64,000 nt of DNA from Methylococcus sp. (GTDB taxonomy: Bacteria > Pseudomonadota > Gammaproteobacteria > Methylococcales > Methylococcaceae), in the NCBI GenBank assembly GCA_028688525.1, contig JAQTYA010000006.1, positions 1 through 64,000 on the forward strand. The letters run 5' to 3'. The stretch's first letter is position 1, and every line of letters starts with the position of its first letter. Positions 1 through 11,271 of this stretch are shown here, one piece after another. Under the pieces are notes generated by a model, which made no database searches, was not told the origin of the DNA, and worked only from the letters and a program-made list of their open reading frames with translations. Made by a program: the position numbers and the translations under genes.

Positions 1-153
1 GGACGGCGATCTTCCTGCCTGTCGGTGGACCTGATCGAGTCCGCCGGCACGGTAGGCCCCCCCCGCAGTCTCCATGCCACGCCCGTCCTCGGACATCACC
101 GAATGCAGAATAACCCTCAAGCCCCGGGCCCGTGCTGCAGAGGCAATGTCGCG

Positions 154-159
154 TATAAT
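154..159 (+). promoter_or_regulatory. Candidate -10 element (TATAAT) upstream of phosphoribulokinase
   Basis: Exact TATAAT 22 bp before the ATG at 181; GGAGG RBS at 171-175; no convincing -35 box. Confidence 0.4.
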
Positions 160-180
160 TGAAAAGCACCGGAGGCTAAA

Positions 181-1059
181 ATGTCCAAGAAACACCCCGT
201 AATCGCGATTACCGGCTCGTCCGGCGCAGGCACGACCACCGTAAAATGTGCCTTCGAGCATATCTTTTTCAGGCTCGGACTTAATCCCTTAGTCATCGAA
301 GGCGACAGCTTCCATCGCTATGACCGAGTGGAGATGCGTGCGCAAATCGACAAGGCTCGACACGAAGGCCGTCATTTCAGCCATTTCGCTATCGAAGCCA
401 ATATCTTGGACGAACTCGAAAACGTATTTCGCCATTACGGAGAGACCGGGACCGCACACCGCCGCTTTTATGTGCATAACGAAGCCGAAAGCCAAAAGTT
501 AGGCGGCTATAAACCCGGAACGTTCACGCCGTGGGAGGAGGTTCCCGCCGGAACCGATTTAATGTTCTACGAAGGACTGCACGGCGGCGTCGTCACCGAT
601 GACATCGATGTACGGCGGCATGTCGATCTTCTCGTCGGCGTCGTTCCCATCGTCAATCTAGAATGGATACAGAAAATCCATCGCGACACCGCGGAACGCG
701 GCTACAAACCCGAGGACGTTACCGAAACCATACTGCGGCGCATGGATGATTACGTAAAGGTTATCACCCCGCAGTTTTCACAGACCGACATCAACTTCCA
801 ACGCGTGCCGACCGTAGACACTTCCAACCCGTTCATCGCCCGCGATATCCCGACACCGGACGAGAGTTTCGTGATCATCCGCTTCAAGGAACCGGGCAAA
901 TTCAACGTGAATTTCCCCTATCTCTTGTCCATGCTGAAACATTCCTTCATGTCGCGGCACAACTCCATCGTCATCCCCGGAGGGAAAATGGGGCTTGCTA
1001 TGGAAATCATATTCCGGCCGATCCTCGAGCATATGATGGAGCGGCGCGGGAAAGCGTGA
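181..1059 (+). CDS. prkB: Phosphoribulokinase
   Basis: N-terminal ITGSSGAGTTTV P-loop, EGDSFHRYDR, FYEGLHGG; full-length 292 aa. Confidence 0.93.
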   Translation: MSKKHPVIAITGSSGAGTTTVKCAFEHIFFRLGLNPLVIEGDSFHRYDRVEMRAQIDKARHEGRHFSHFAIEANILDELENVFRHYGETGTAHRRFYVHNEAESQKLGGYKPGTFTPWEEVPAGTDLMFYEGLHGGVVTDDIDVRRHVDLLVGVVPIVNLEWIQKIHRDTAERGYKPEDVTETILRRMDDYVKVITPQFSQTDINFQRVPTVDTSNPFIARDIPTPDESFVIIRFKEPGKFNVNFPYLLSMLKHSFMSRHNSIVIPGGKMGLAMEIIFRPILEHMMERRGKA

Positions 1060-1116
1060 TTTCATGCGCTCCGTACCGGAACGATAAAGAACGGCATCAG
1101 TTCGCCAGCCTCCGCT

Positions 1117-1677
1117 CTAAGGTCTTCCTCTGCAATTGGCCAACTCACGGTAAAAATGCGCCCAGTCGAATGCAGGGCCGGGATCGGTTTTGCGCCCAGG
1201 AGCAATCGCACTATGGCTCACGATACGGTCTTCGGTGATCGCCGGATAACGCGACATCGTATCCGCCACGAGACGTGCAAGACTTGCGTACTGCGCGGGG
1301 GCGTATAGCGTTTCATCAGTCCCTTCAAGTTCGATTCCTATCGAAAAATCGTTACAGGCCGTCCGCCCGCGGAACTCGGATACCCCTGCATGCCAGGCGC
1401 GGCGATCATCCGGTACATAACGCTCGATTTCCCCACCGCGCCGAATGACTGCATGCGCCGAAACCCGCAGGTGCGTAATGGAGCCGAAAAAAGGGTGGGC
1501 CGATGGGTCCAAGCAGTTGGTAAACAATTCGCGAATCCCCGAACCTCCGAATTGTCCCGGCGGCAAGCTGATGCCATGAATCACGACCAAAGACACTATC
1601 TCGCCATCGGGCCGCTTATCCTGATTGGGCGATGCGGCATAAAAATCAACCCGCTTTCCCCCCTCTTCGTATTCCAT
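1117..1677 (-). CDS. ampD: 1,6-anhydro-N-acetylmuramyl-L-alanine amidase AmpD
   Basis: VIHGISLPPGQFGG, SAHAVIRRGGEIERYVPDDRRAWHAGVS, SIGIELEGTD, HSAIAPGRKTDPGPAFDW. Confidence 0.93.
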   Translation of the reverse strand: MEYEEGGKRVDFYAASPNQDKRPDGEIVSLVVIHGISLPPGQFGGSGIRELFTNCLDPSAHPFFGSITHLRVSAHAVIRRGGEIERYVPDDRRAWHAGVSEFRGRTACNDFSIGIELEGTDETLYAPAQYASLARLVADTMSRYPAITEDRIVSHSAIAPGRKTDPGPAFDWAHFYRELANCRGRP

Positions 1678-1836
1678 ACCTTGCTCTCCTAACTATTGCC
1701 GGCCCCAGGTCCACAACCAGAATTTTAGCAGCCTCGGCGCGCCGGCATCCCACATCGCACTTATCGCCGCTACAAGGGATGGTGTACTCTACGCTCCATA
1801 CTTGTCAGTTAAGTCTTCCGCCGAGAATCCAGCCCC

Positions 1837-4143
1837 ATGCGATTCGGACCACATCCCTCATCGTCGCCGGAACGCCCTGGCGACGACGTTCCGGAGATTA
1901 GCCAGTTGGCGCAGCAAATGCGTGCCATTTTCGAGTCCGGTATCGCCGGATTGGTGAAAAACCTCTTCGTACGTATCGACGATGAGCTGTTCACCCTTTC
2001 CGACAAGGCTGACAGCAGTACCTCGCAATCCGTGTACTTTGAAGCCATGCGGCAAGTTCGCCGCGAAAAAGATGCCCTCCAGGCCGTTTATCTCGGTCAA
2101 CTCCTGGCCGACTACGACCGATATTGGAGTCCACTGCCCGAATCGGCCCAATGTTCAACCGTCCAGTCGCCGCCCCCGGCAGAAGGCGACCTGAGTCTTG
2201 TCGAATACGACGTGCTGGAGATTGAACTTGCCGTTACCAGTGCAGCGGATAAGGGCAACACGCGGTTCGCACCCCTGCTGCAAGAGCTCGAACTGCGTTT
2301 TTCCACGCTGAGAGATAACCAAGCGCTGCCGAAAGCGCCCAATCCGGCCGCACCGGAAACCGTTTGCCGTACTTTTGCCGGCGCCATCGCCGCCCTGCCT
2401 CTCGACATCCGCATCGCTTTGCTGATCTTGAAATTGTTCGAACGCCACGTCATCTGCAAGATGGAACCGATCTATCAGCAGATGAACGATTTCTTGGCAG
2501 AAAACGGAGTGCTGCCCCGCGCCGTCCGCCAGTGGCCAAAACCTGCGACCGAGCTTTCTGACGAAACCGCGCCACCACCCACGCCTCGCTCGACAGAACA
2601 GGAGGAACCAAGTTTCCGCGAACTGCAGCATCTTCTGGAGGCCTGGAGACAACATTTGGGTACCGAGCCCTGTCCGGGGAGCGGGGGTGCGCACTTCGAT
2701 GCCGGCGATGTCGTCAACGCGCTGAGCCTTTTGCAGCAAAGTCCAGGCGTCTGGACGTTCGAAACCGAAGACGCTACGGGAATTCCTCTCAAACAATCTC
2801 TGGTCGAACAGCTGGCCAAACTGCTGCCCGACGGCGACCGCAGACGCTTGGGCCGTTTGGAAGAAGACACCATAGACATGGTGTCTATGATCTTCGATTT
2901 CATCCTGGAAGATCGAAACCTCCCCGATCCCGTTAAGGCGCTCATTGCACGCTTGCAGATCCCTGTGGTCAAAGTAGCCATCATCGAGCGATCGTTCCTA
3001 GCCAAAAAAACCCACCCTCTGCGCCAGTTATTGAATGCGCTGGCTCAGGCGGGCATTGGCCTCGACCTGTCTGAGAAAAAAGATCAGGCCGTATTGAAGA
3101 AGATCGAGGAAATCGTTTACCGAATCTTGACCGAATTCGACGAAGACACCCGCCTGTTCGCCGTATTGCTCGACGACTTCACCGCATTCGCCGACCATGA
3201 AGGCCGAACCATCCAAGCCGTCGAAGAACGACTCAGGCAGACCAATGCAAGCCAGGAGCGCTTGGCGTTGGCCAAACGGGCAGCTGTCATGGAAATTACG
3301 GCACGCATCAAAGGACAGTCGATGCCTGCGGCAGCGGTTTCATTACTATTGAACGCTTGGAAGGACGTGCTCGTCCTCGCCTATTTGCGCAGGGACAAGG
3401 AACCGGCGGATTGGGACAAAGCACTTTCCCTCATGGACGAACTGGTCGCATGGGCGGTATCTCATGACGAAACCATCCTTCAGCCCGAGGTTCGCGACAG
3501 CGGTATGGAAATTATCCAGGCCATACGCGAACAGCTTGAAAGCATCTCGTTCGATCCAGTGCAAGCGCAGGCGTTCTTGCGGGACATAGAATTCTGGCAT
3601 CAGAGCCGTTGCAGCCTCGTCCTTCCAAACGGTGCGGCCCCGCACGGCCAGACCGAAACATCCGATCCGAATGAAAACGAAGGCCAAACCGAGATCCTAT
3701 ACGCCGGAGACCGCACGCCACCATTGGCCGATATGGATCTTAACGATATCGAAGAGATTCTGATCGAAGGTATCGAGGGTTCCGAACTACGATCTTCAGA
3801 CCCACGATCTGTAGACGACAAGTTTATTGACCAGGCGCGTAACCTCAATGCCGGCGACTGGGTCGAATTCTCGGGCAATCAGGCTTTGCCGTTTCGCGGC
3901 AAGCTTTTGCTGAAAAGCCAGCTCACTTCGCACTACGTTTTCGTCAATCGGCGCGGCATGAAAATCCGCGAAATCAGCGTACAAGAATTGGCGAGAGGGC
4001 TCGCGGACGACAGCATCCGGGTGATTACCGGGGCGACCGAGCCGCTGCTGGATCGTGCGCTCAACGCCGTCGTCGACACCCTGGAGCGATCGGCAGAGCA
4101 GGGTGGTAACGCCTCCTCAGCGCCACAATCGACCGAAGCGTAG
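1837..4143 (+). CDS. DUF1631 family protein
   Basis: 768 aa ORF; overall pattern matches DUF1631 proteins, with C-terminal 'GDWVEFSGNQALPFRGKLLLKSQLTSHYVFVNRRGMKI' PilZ-like segment. Confidence 0.75.
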   Translation: MRFGPHPSSSPERPGDDVPEISQLAQQMRAIFESGIAGLVKNLFVRIDDELFTLSDKADSSTSQSVYFEAMRQVRREKDALQAVYLGQLLADYDRYWSPLPESAQCSTVQSPPPAEGDLSLVEYDVLEIELAVTSAADKGNTRFAPLLQELELRFSTLRDNQALPKAPNPAAPETVCRTFAGAIAALPLDIRIALLILKLFERHVICKMEPIYQQMNDFLAENGVLPRAVRQWPKPATELSDETAPPPTPRSTEQEEPSFRELQHLLEAWRQHLGTEPCPGSGGAHFDAGDVVNALSLLQQSPGVWTFETEDATGIPLKQSLVEQLAKLLPDGDRRRLGRLEEDTIDMVSMIFDFILEDRNLPDPVKALIARLQIPVVKVAIIERSFLAKKTHPLRQLLNALAQAGIGLDLSEKKDQAVLKKIEEIVYRILTEFDEDTRLFAVLLDDFTAFADHEGRTIQAVEERLRQTNASQERLALAKRAAVMEITARIKGQSMPAAAVSLLLNAWKDVLVLAYLRRDKEPADWDKALSLMDELVAWAVSHDETILQPEVRDSGMEIIQAIREQLESISFDPVQAQAFLRDIEFWHQSRCSLVLPNGAAPHGQTETSDPNENEGQTEILYAGDRTPPLADMDLNDIEEILIEGIEGSELRSSDPRSVDDKFIDQARNLNAGDWVEFSGNQALPFRGKLLLKSQLTSHYVFVNRRGMKIREISVQELARGLADDSIRVITGATEPLLDRALNAVVDTLERSAEQGGNASSAPQSTEA

Positions 4144-4176
4144 TTTTCCTCAAACCGTCCATACCCAGGCCTAAAC

Positions 4177-4410
4177 ATGACGATACGTGTCCGCTATTTC
4201 GCTAGTCTACGGGAACGGATGGGGCGTGCCGACGAAGAACTGGTTCCGGAAAATCTAGCCTCTGTCGCCGACGTCTGGAAAGCCGTTTGCGAAGGCCAGC
4301 CTTTGCCTGAAAACATACTGTGCGCCGTGAACATGGAATATGCCCATGCCGACACTGCCGTCAAAGACGGCGACGAAGTAGCTTTTTTCCCTCCCGTCAC
4401 GGGAGGCTAA
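4177..4410 (+). CDS. moaD: Molybdopterin synthase sulfur carrier subunit
   Basis: Ubiquitin-like 77 aa ending in GG (FFPPVTGG); adjacent to moaE. Confidence 0.92.
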   Translation: MTIRVRYFASLRERMGRADEELVPENLASVADVWKAVCEGQPLPENILCAVNMEYAHADTAVKDGDEVAFFPPVTGG

Positions 4411-4411
4411 G

Positions 4412-4864
4412 ATGCGTATCGAGCTTCGCGCCACGGCTTTCGATCCCCTCGCCGAGCTGGCAGGCTATCAGGCGGAAACAGCCGTACTGGCCGGGAGCTT
4501 CGGCGCAACAGCGCTGTTCATCGGTACCATGCGCGACTCCAACGAAGGCCAATCGGTTCGCAAGATGACTCTCGAACACTATCCCGGCATGACCGAACGC
4601 CAATTGCAAAACATCGTCGAAGAATCGAGAAAACACTGGCCGTTCGACGACGTGCTGGTGATCCACCGGGTAGGAGAACTACTTCCTGCCGATCCCATCG
4701 TCCTGATCGCCGTGTGGTCTTCCCACAGGGGTATCGCCTTCGACGCCTGCCGCCACATTCTGGAAGCGCTCAAGCACCGCGCGCCATTCTGGAAAAAAGA
4801 AGCGCTGGAACACGGCGAACGCTGGGTGGAAACCAATACCAGCGGCTATGTATCCGGCTCTTAG
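4412..4864 (+). CDS. moaE: Molybdopterin synthase catalytic subunit
   Basis: GATALFIGTMRD, LEHYPGMTE, HRVGELLPADPIVLIAVWSSHR, PFWKKE. Confidence 0.93.
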   Translation: MRIELRATAFDPLAELAGYQAETAVLAGSFGATALFIGTMRDSNEGQSVRKMTLEHYPGMTERQLQNIVEESRKHWPFDDVLVIHRVGELLPADPIVLIAVWSSHRGIAFDACRHILEALKHRAPFWKKEALEHGERWVETNTSGYVSGS

Positions 4865-4888
4865 CCGAATCTCTTGCCACTCAAATCT

Positions 4889-5212
4889 ATGACCGAAAAC
4901 GATCCATTACTGCACGCCAAACTGAACCTGGAATCAGGCAAACTCCGCTGGCAAGAAATGCAGCGCCATTTCGCCCGTGGTGCAGTGGTGCGGGTGGCGC
5001 CCGAACTCGATCTCATCGAGGTCGCCGCCGCAGTTGCCGGTAACGCCACAGACTCTTTCTCGAACTGGCTTGCCGCAGGACAGGTCGGCCGTGCAACCGA
5101 AATCGAAGCGAAAGACTGGTGCGAGCGCGATCCCCTGTTCTGGGCCGTAGTCGTCGCCCCCTGGGTCTTAGTGCAGGAACTGCCTATGGGCGAGGAGAGG
5201 CCTGCCCACTAA
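4889..5212 (+). CDS. DUF2288 family protein
   Basis: Small ORF with KLNLESGKLRWQEMQRHFARGAVVRVAPELDLIEVAAA; ATG at 4889 preferred over TTG at 4874. Confidence 0.75.
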   Translation: MTENDPLLHAKLNLESGKLRWQEMQRHFARGAVVRVAPELDLIEVAAAVAGNATDSFSNWLAAGQVGRATEIEAKDWCERDPLFWAVVVAPWVLVQELPMGEERPAH

Positions 5213-5227
5213 GCAGCCGAAACGACC

Positions 5228-6061
5228 ATGATCAGCTACAACCCTAAGTCCTGGTGGGGATTGATTTTCAAATTCCACGCCAGCGATACCTTCCGGCGCC
5301 TGCTACCCGCCATGGTGTCGGTTGCGCTGTTCGCCGCAGGCATCGCCTATGCGGACTGGAACCTAATTCCGGGCCAGCTCGAAAGCACCACGGCTCTGCA
5401 CGCGCTCTTAGGCTTCGTCATCTCGATGCTCCTGGTGTTCCGCACCAACACCGCCTACGAACGCTGGTGGGACGGACGGAAGCTTTGGGGCGGACTGACC
5501 AACGCCTCGCGCAATCTGGCACTGAAGCTGAATGCCTATCTGCCCGAACGGCATCCATCGCGCCGCCGGCTGGCCGATCTCATCGGCCAGTACGCCGACG
5601 CGCTGAGACTCCACCTCAGAACGCCAGTGCCGGCCCAACATACCCCCAACCGGGTTGCAGCGCAGATCTTCGCTGAAATTACACGGCTGAAAAACACTGG
5701 CGATCTCTCGGGCGACGAACTGCTGTGCCTCAATCCGGAGCTGAGCGCGCTCGCCGAAATCTGCGGAGGTTGCGAGCGGATACAGAAAACGCCCATCCCC
5801 TACTCCTACAGCCTCTTCCTCAAAAAATTCATCTTCCTCTATATCGTTTCCATGCCGTTTTGCTTCGTGCCCGAATTCCATTACTGGACGGCGTTGATCA
5901 CGACTCTAGTGTTCTACGTCCTGGCCAGCCTCGAACTGATCGCGGAAGAAATCGAAAACCCATTCGGCGAGGATGCCAACGACCTACCGACCGACGAAAT
6001 TGCGGCCAATATCCGGCAGAGGGTGAGCGAATTGCTGGTGTCTAGCCACGTCGACTACTGA
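5228..6061 (+). CDS. Bestrophin-family (UPF0187) membrane channel protein
   Basis: FRTNTAYERWWDGRKLWGGLTNASRNLA, ENPFGEDANDLP. Confidence 0.88.
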   Translation: MISYNPKSWWGLIFKFHASDTFRRLLPAMVSVALFAAGIAYADWNLIPGQLESTTALHALLGFVISMLLVFRTNTAYERWWDGRKLWGGLTNASRNLALKLNAYLPERHPSRRRLADLIGQYADALRLHLRTPVPAQHTPNRVAAQIFAEITRLKNTGDLSGDELLCLNPELSALAEICGGCERIQKTPIPYSYSLFLKKFIFLYIVSMPFCFVPEFHYWTALITTLVFYVLASLELIAEEIENPFGEDANDLPTDEIAANIRQRVSELLVSSHVDY

Positions 6062-6149
6062 CGCCTGCGTTGGCGGCTCCATATCCCGATGTATGGTATA
6101 AGAGTGACGAGAAAATCCGGGGCCTATCCCCACCAACCGGAGAGTCGCC

Positions 6150-6359
6150 ATGCCCGATCACGTTTATAAGATCATCGAAATCGTAGGATCGTCCACGGTC
6201 AGCACAGACGATGCCATACGCACGGCTATTGTCAAAGCTGGAACGACCTTGCGTCACATGAACTGGTTCGAAGTCACCGAAACCCGCGGCCATATCGTAG
6301 ACGGGCAAGTGGCCCACTTTCAGGTCAAGCTGAAAGTCGGTTTTCGAATCGAAGACTGA
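6150..6359 (+). CDS. Dodecin (flavin-binding)
   Basis: 69 aa; VYKIIEIVGSS, TLRHMNWFEVTETRGHI, VAHFQVKLKVGFRIED. Confidence 0.93.
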   Translation: MPDHVYKIIEIVGSSTVSTDDAIRTAIVKAGTTLRHMNWFEVTETRGHIVDGQVAHFQVKLKVGFRIED

Positions 6360-6390
6360 CCGTCGCCGCCCTCATCGTTCCGTAAGTCTC

Positions 6391-6897
6391 ATGACGATAC
6401 CCAGCCCCCGCATCTGCTTTTTCCTCGGTTTCCTGTTCTGCGCCCTCCTATTGGGAATCGCCCTTTACTTCCAGTTTTCCGACGGACTGGAACCCTGCCC
6501 CTTGTGCATTTCGCAGCGCATCATGCTCCTGGCCGTCGCACTGGCATTTCTCACAGCAGGCCTCCACAATCCCAGCAAAACCGGCACCCGGGTCTACGCC
6601 GTTCTAGGTACTCTGGCGGCCTTGGGAGGCGCATCGGTTTCCGCCCGCCACGTCTGGTTGACGCACCTGCCACCGGAAGAAGTGCCCGAGTGCGGTCCCG
6701 GCCTGAGCTATATGTTCCGAAATTTCCCGCTGGGCGACACCCTCAAAGCGATGCTGAGCGGCACCGGCGATTGTGCGAAGGTCGATTGGACTCTGCTGGG
6801 GCTGAGCATGCCGGCCTGGGTGCTGCTTTGCTTTATCGGCCTGGGCGCTTTCAGCCTGCTGCAATGGTGGAACGCCGGCATTCGCGCGAACCGTTGA
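6391..6897 (+). CDS. dsbB: Disulfide bond formation protein B
   Basis: 4-TM protein; EPCPLCISQR and PECGPGLSYM...GDCAKVDW cysteines. Confidence 0.92.
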   Translation: MTIPSPRICFFLGFLFCALLLGIALYFQFSDGLEPCPLCISQRIMLLAVALAFLTAGLHNPSKTGTRVYAVLGTLAALGGASVSARHVWLTHLPPEEVPECGPGLSYMFRNFPLGDTLKAMLSGTGDCAKVDWTLLGLSMPAWVLLCFIGLGAFSLLQWWNAGIRANR

Positions 6898-6989
6898 GCG
6901 AAGCGGGAGGGGATTTCGGCACAGCCTCCTGCCAAGAAAACACGATCTGTTAAAATGTCTGGATCGTCCTTCCGGATTATCCTTCGAAC

Positions 6990-7922
6990 GTGGCCAGTCA
7001 CCTCATACGCATAGCGACCCGCAAGAGCCCTCTGGCTCTGTGGCAAGCGGAATACGTCGCATCCCGGCTCCAAGCCGCATACCCAGGCCTCCAGGTCGAA
7101 TTGGTCGGCATGAGCACCCGAGGCGATAAGCTGCTCGATGCGCCGCTGGCGAAGGTTGGCGGCAAGGGTCTATTCGTCAAAGAGCTCGAACAAGGCATGC
7201 TCGAAGGCCGGGCTGACATCGCGGTTCACTCCATGAAGGACGTGCCGGTCGAATTTCCGGAAGGCCTACATCTAGCCGCCATACTTGAACGCGAAGATCC
7301 TCGCGACGCGCTGGTCTCTAACCGCTTCAGCAGTCTGGCCGAATTGCCGGCCGACGCCCGCATCGGCACCTCCAGCCTGCGCCGCCAGTGCCAGATCAAA
7401 TCGCGCATCCCCGGATGCACGCTGCTCGACCTACGCGGCAACGTCAATACGCGGCTGGCCAAGCTAGACGCGGGGGAATTCGACGCGATCATACTCGCCG
7501 CCGCCGGTCTGAAGCGGCTGGGATTCGACCGGCGCATCGCCGAAACCCTGGCACCGGAAGACAGCCTGCCCGCCATAGGACAAGGGGCTATCGGCGTGGA
7601 ATGCCGAAGCGATGACACTCGCACCAACGCCCTGCTGGAACCCCTGCATCACCAGCCTACCGCCAGGTGCGTTCTGGCCGAGCGCGCCATGAACCGCGCC
7701 CTCAACGGCGGCTGCCAGGTACCGATCGCCGGCTTCGCCCAGTTGGACGGCGAAACGCTGCACCTGCAAGGATTGGTCGGCGATCCGAACGGCTCTGAGA
7801 TCCTTCGGGCCGAAGCGTCCGGGCACGTCTCTGCAGCGGAAAAACTGGGTAGGCAAGTCGCCGAAGAACTGCTCGGGCTGGGTGCGGACGAAGTGCTCCG
7901 GCGCGTTTACACGGCGCCGTGA
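6990..7922 (+). CDS. hemC: Hydroxymethylbilane synthase (GTG start)
   Basis: [53 protein letters not shown]. Confidence 0.96.
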   Translation: MASHLIRIATRKSPLALWQAEYVASRLQAAYPGLQVELVGMSTRGDKLLDAPLAKVGGKGLFVKELEQGMLEGRADIAVHSMKDVPVEFPEGLHLAAILEREDPRDALVSNRFSSLAELPADARIGTSSLRRQCQIKSRIPGCTLLDLRGNVNTRLAKLDAGEFDAIILAAAGLKRLGFDRRIAETLAPEDSLPAIGQGAIGVECRSDDTRTNALLEPLHHQPTARCVLAERAMNRALNGGCQVPIAGFAQLDGETLHLQGLVGDPNGSEILRAEASGHVSAAEKLGRQVAEELLGLGADEVLRRVYTAP

Positions 7923-9997
7923 CGGCGATGAGCGTATCCCGCCCCTTGACTGGAATGCGCGTTCTCGTCACGCGCCCGAAAGATCAGGCAGAACCGCTGT
8001 GCCGGCTGATCGAAGCGGAAGGCGGCACACCGGTACGCCTGCCCTTAATCGACATTCAGCCTAGCGTGCATGCGGCAGAGGGAGCCTCGCGCCTACAGCA
8101 GGTTTCCGAATGGGAATGGTGGATTTTCGTCAGCGCCAATGCCGTAAATCAAGCCCGCGCTCTCGGTGCCCTGCCGGCGGCGCTAGCGGCTGACAGGGCG
8201 CCGCGTATCGCCGCTGTCGGCAAGGCCACCGCCGACGCCCTGGCAGACGCAGGAATCGCGGTGAATCTGACACCCGAGCCGCAGTCGAATTCCGAAGGAC
8301 TGCTGGCCATGCCAGCCATGCAGCATATCGCCGGCCAGCGCATTTTGATCGTCCGCGGCGAAGGCGGGCGCGAGTTGCTCAAGCAGCAGCTTGCCGAGCG
8401 CGGCGCGCTCGTCCAGTATGCCGAACTTTACCGGCGGGAACCAATAAGCGGGGGCGCGGACACGCTGATCGCCGCCTTGCGGGAGGGCGCTCTCGACATA
8501 CTTTCCGTAACCAGCGGCGAAGCGCTCGACCATCTATACCATCTTGTTCCGCTGGAGCAGCGGGAGCGCCTGGCCGGTACGCCGCTGGTCGTTCTTAGCG
8601 AACGCCTGAAATCTCAAGCCGAGTCGCTGGGCTTCCGCCACGTAAGCGTGGCCGATACCGCATCGGACCCGGCAGTGCTGCAAGCCTTGACGGATGTCGC
8701 CGCTCATCTGACATCCTTGCGACCAACGCCAAACTACGGGGATAAACCATTGGCTGAAGATGCAAAAGAAATGACCGCCCCCCCAGAACAACCGGCGGCG
8801 GCAGACTCGCCGCACCGGAAGGGTAAAGCCGCCTCGGCATCACAGCAGCCTCCCCGCAAATCACGCTTCGTCGCCTGGATCGGCTACCTGATCCTGATCG
8901 CCATCTTGCTGCTGGCGAGCGCGGCATATTTCATACTCCAAGAGCTCCGCTCCAAACAGGAAGGTTTGGGCGGAGAACTCAACAAAGGCGATTTGCATGT
9001 GCTCGAACTGACGCGCCAGGTCAGCAGCCTGCAAACCCAACTCGCAACTCTGCATACCCAGTTCGCGACGCTGCAGGCGCAGCTCGGTACCGAGGACAGC
9101 AAGCTGGAGCGTGTGCTCGGCGAGCAATCTGCGGATTTCGGAGAGAAACTCAAGGACACGCGCGGCGAGTTGGAACAATCGATCCAGGCAATCCAGCGCC
9201 AGCTGAGCCGGACCCACGGCGATATCCTGATTGCCGATGCCGAATACCTGCTCGGCATCGCCAACCAGAAACTGCACTTGGTCGGCGACGTCAAATCCGT
9301 ACTCGAAGCCATGCAGGCCGCCGACCAGCGACTGCATGACAGCGGCGACCCCGGTGTGTTCAAGGTACGGGAGGCGCTAGCGGACGAAATCAACCAATTG
9401 GAAGCCTTCCATGCACCCGATGTGATTGGGCTGTCCGCCAAGCTACTGGCCGTCGAGGCAAAGGCCCGTGAACTGCCGCTGTTCCTGCCGCACCCGGACA
9501 TGTCAAAAGAATCGAGGGAAACGCCCAAAGCCGAACCGCCCGCGGCCGGCTCGGACAATACTGCCGATTCCACGCTCGAACAACTCAAGGGACTAGTCAC
9601 CGTGCGGCGTAGCGACCGTCCTGTGCAAGCGGTGCTGACACCGGAAGAGGCTGCCGGCCTGCGGGAAATTCTGCTGCTCAAGCTCGAGATGGCCCGCGCC
9701 TCCCTGCTGCGTGGAGACGACGCACTGTTCCGCGGCAACCTGGAATCCGCGAGCGCTTGGCTGAACGAAAACTTCGACCGCGAGTCTCCCGCATTCAAAG
9801 ACATCGCCGGCGACCTCAAAGCCATGGCTGACGCCCAGCTCAAAGCATCCTTCCCCGACATCAGCAAATCGCTGAGCTTGCTCCGCAACGTCGAAAAATT
9901 GCGGCTAGGCGCCGAGCCGGGCGGTGAAGCGAAAGCCAATGCCGCCCCTCCCTCAGGCGAACCGCCGAGTAGCGAAACCGCAGGAGGCAAGCCGTGA
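7919..9997 (+). CDS. hemD/hemX: Fused uroporphyrinogen-III synthase (HemD) / HemX-like membrane protein
   Basis: N-terminal HemD ([32 protein letters not shown]... FVSANAV), linker, single TM ([22 protein letters not shown]), then HemX coiled-coil in one continuous frame; overlaps hemC stop by 4 nt. Confidence 0.88.
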   Translation: MTAMSVSRPLTGMRVLVTRPKDQAEPLCRLIEAEGGTPVRLPLIDIQPSVHAAEGASRLQQVSEWEWWIFVSANAVNQARALGALPAALAADRAPRIAAVGKATADALADAGIAVNLTPEPQSNSEGLLAMPAMQHIAGQRILIVRGEGGRELLKQQLAERGALVQYAELYRREPISGGADTLIAALREGALDILSVTSGEALDHLYHLVPLEQRERLAGTPLVVLSERLKSQAESLGFRHVSVADTASDPAVLQALTDVAAHLTSLRPTPNYGDKPLAEDAKEMTAPPEQPAAADSPHRKGKAASASQQPPRKSRFVAWIGYLILIAILLLASAAYFILQELRSKQEGLGGELNKGDLHVLELTRQVSSLQTQLATLHTQFATLQAQLGTEDSKLERVLGEQSADFGEKLKDTRGELEQSIQAIQRQLSRTHGDILIADAEYLLGIANQKLHLVGDVKSVLEAMQAADQRLHDSGDPGVFKVREALADEINQLEAFHAPDVIGLSAKLLAVEAKARELPLFLPHPDMSKESRETPKAEPPAAGSDNTADSTLEQLKGLVTVRRSDRPVQAVLTPEEAAGLREILLLKLEMARASLLRGDDALFRGNLESASAWLNENFDRESPAFKDIAGDLKAMADAQLKASFPDISKSLSLLRNVEKLRLGAEPGGEAKANAAPPSGEPPSSETAGGKP

Positions 9998-11271
9998 GAG
10001 GACTGGCCATCGTCGCCGCCGTTCTGGCGCTGATCGCCGGAGCCGCGTATTACCTTTACGACCGGTTCCTAGCCCACGGCGACCCCGGCTACGTCATCGT
10101 CGGGTACGGCCCATGGACGCTCGAGTCGTCCCTGATCGTAGTCGCCGGTGCACTCGTCCTCGCCTTCGTTCTGCTCTATACCGTCATCCGCCTGGTCGTG
10201 CACACCTTGCGGCTGCCGCACCTCCTCAAACAACACGGCGGTAAGAAGCGCAGCCGGCAATCCCAACAAGCGCTCATCTCGGGATTGATCGATTCTGCCG
10301 AAGGCAACTGGGAAAAGGCCGAGAAAGCGCTGATCCGCCACGCGGCCGACAGCGGCGTACCGCTCATTAACTACCTGACTGCAGCGCGGGCGGCACATTC
10401 CCGCGGAGCGCTCGAGCAGCGCGACGAATACCTCAAACTGGCGCATGAAACCGTGCCCGAGGCGGAACTCGCCATCGGCCTGACCCGTGCCGAATTGCAG
10501 CTCTCGAATAAGCAATTCGACGCCGCCTTGGAATCGCTCTCCCAGCTCAACCGGATTGCTCCCACGCATGCCGCCGTGCTGAGATTGCTCCACCAAGCCT
10601 ATGCCCAGATGGAAGACTGGGAGAGCCTGCGCAACATCATCCCCAGCCTTCACACCAATAAGGTCATGCTGGAGGCCGAGATCAAGCTGCTGGAAACCGA
10701 GACTTACGGCGCATTGCTGAAACAGCGGGCGGAGTCCCACGATGCCGTAGGGCTGCGGGAACTATGGGAGAACATACCCGCCCACATCCGGAAGGCTCCG
10801 GGCATCGAAGCGCTGTATTTCGCGGCTATGATCGACGCCGGTAGCGGGGCAGAAATCGAATCCGCCGTACGCTCCAGCCTGGACCGCGAATGGAATGACA
10901 CCGTCCTGGTACTATACGGGTGCATTGCGGGTACCGACGCCGAGCAGCAGCTCGCCCGAGCCGAAAAATGGCTGGGCCGGCACGTAGGCGACGCCGTGCT
11001 GCTACGGGTGCTCGGCAAGCTCGCCGTGCGTGCAGGCCAGATCGACCCCGCACTCCGCTATCTCGAACAAAGTTTGAACTCCGAACCTAGCGTCGAAGCC
11101 TACCAGCTCATGGGCGACCTGCTGCTGCAGCAAAATGACACTACCGGCGCCTGCACCTGCTTCCGCCGCGGCCTGCTGCTCGCCTCGAACGAAGTGGTTG
11201 CCCAGATCGAACACAACCCCAGCGGTCAAACCGACGACGCGCCTGGCCTGGAGCCCGAGGCGCAGGACTAA
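9994..11271 (+). CDS. hemY: HemY-type heme biosynthesis-associated TPR membrane protein
   Basis: Two N-terminal TM segments then TPR-like repeats; directly follows hemX, overlaps by 4 nt. Confidence 0.88.
   Translation: MRGLAIVAAVLALIAGAAYYLYDRFLAHGDPGYVIVGYGPWTLESSLIVVAGALVLAFVLLYTVIRLVVHTLRLPHLLKQHGGKKRSRQSQQALISGLIDSAEGNWEKAEKALIRHAADSGVPLINYLTAARAAHSRGALEQRDEYLKLAHETVPEAELAIGLTRAELQLSNKQFDAALESLSQLNRIAPTHAAVLRLLHQAYAQMEDWESLRNIIPSLHTNKVMLEAEIKLLETETYGALLKQRAESHDAVGLRELWENIPAHIRKAPGIEALYFAAMIDAGSGAEIESAVRSSLDREWNDTVLVLYGCIAGTDAEQQLARAEKWLGRHVGDAVLLRVLGKLAVRAGQIDPALRYLEQSLNSEPSVEAYQLMGDLLLQQNDTTGACTCFRRGLLLASNEVVAQIEHNPSGQTDDAPGLEPEAQD

Noticed and set aside
1-170. Possible divergent partial gene on the minus strand at the left edge
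   Set aside because: An open frame exists to the edge but is too short and has no recognisable motif.
3788-3815. Imperfect short tandem repeat (acgatcttcagac/acgatctgtagac) in the DUF1631 gene
   Set aside because: Two imperfect copies inside coding sequence; no structural role evident.
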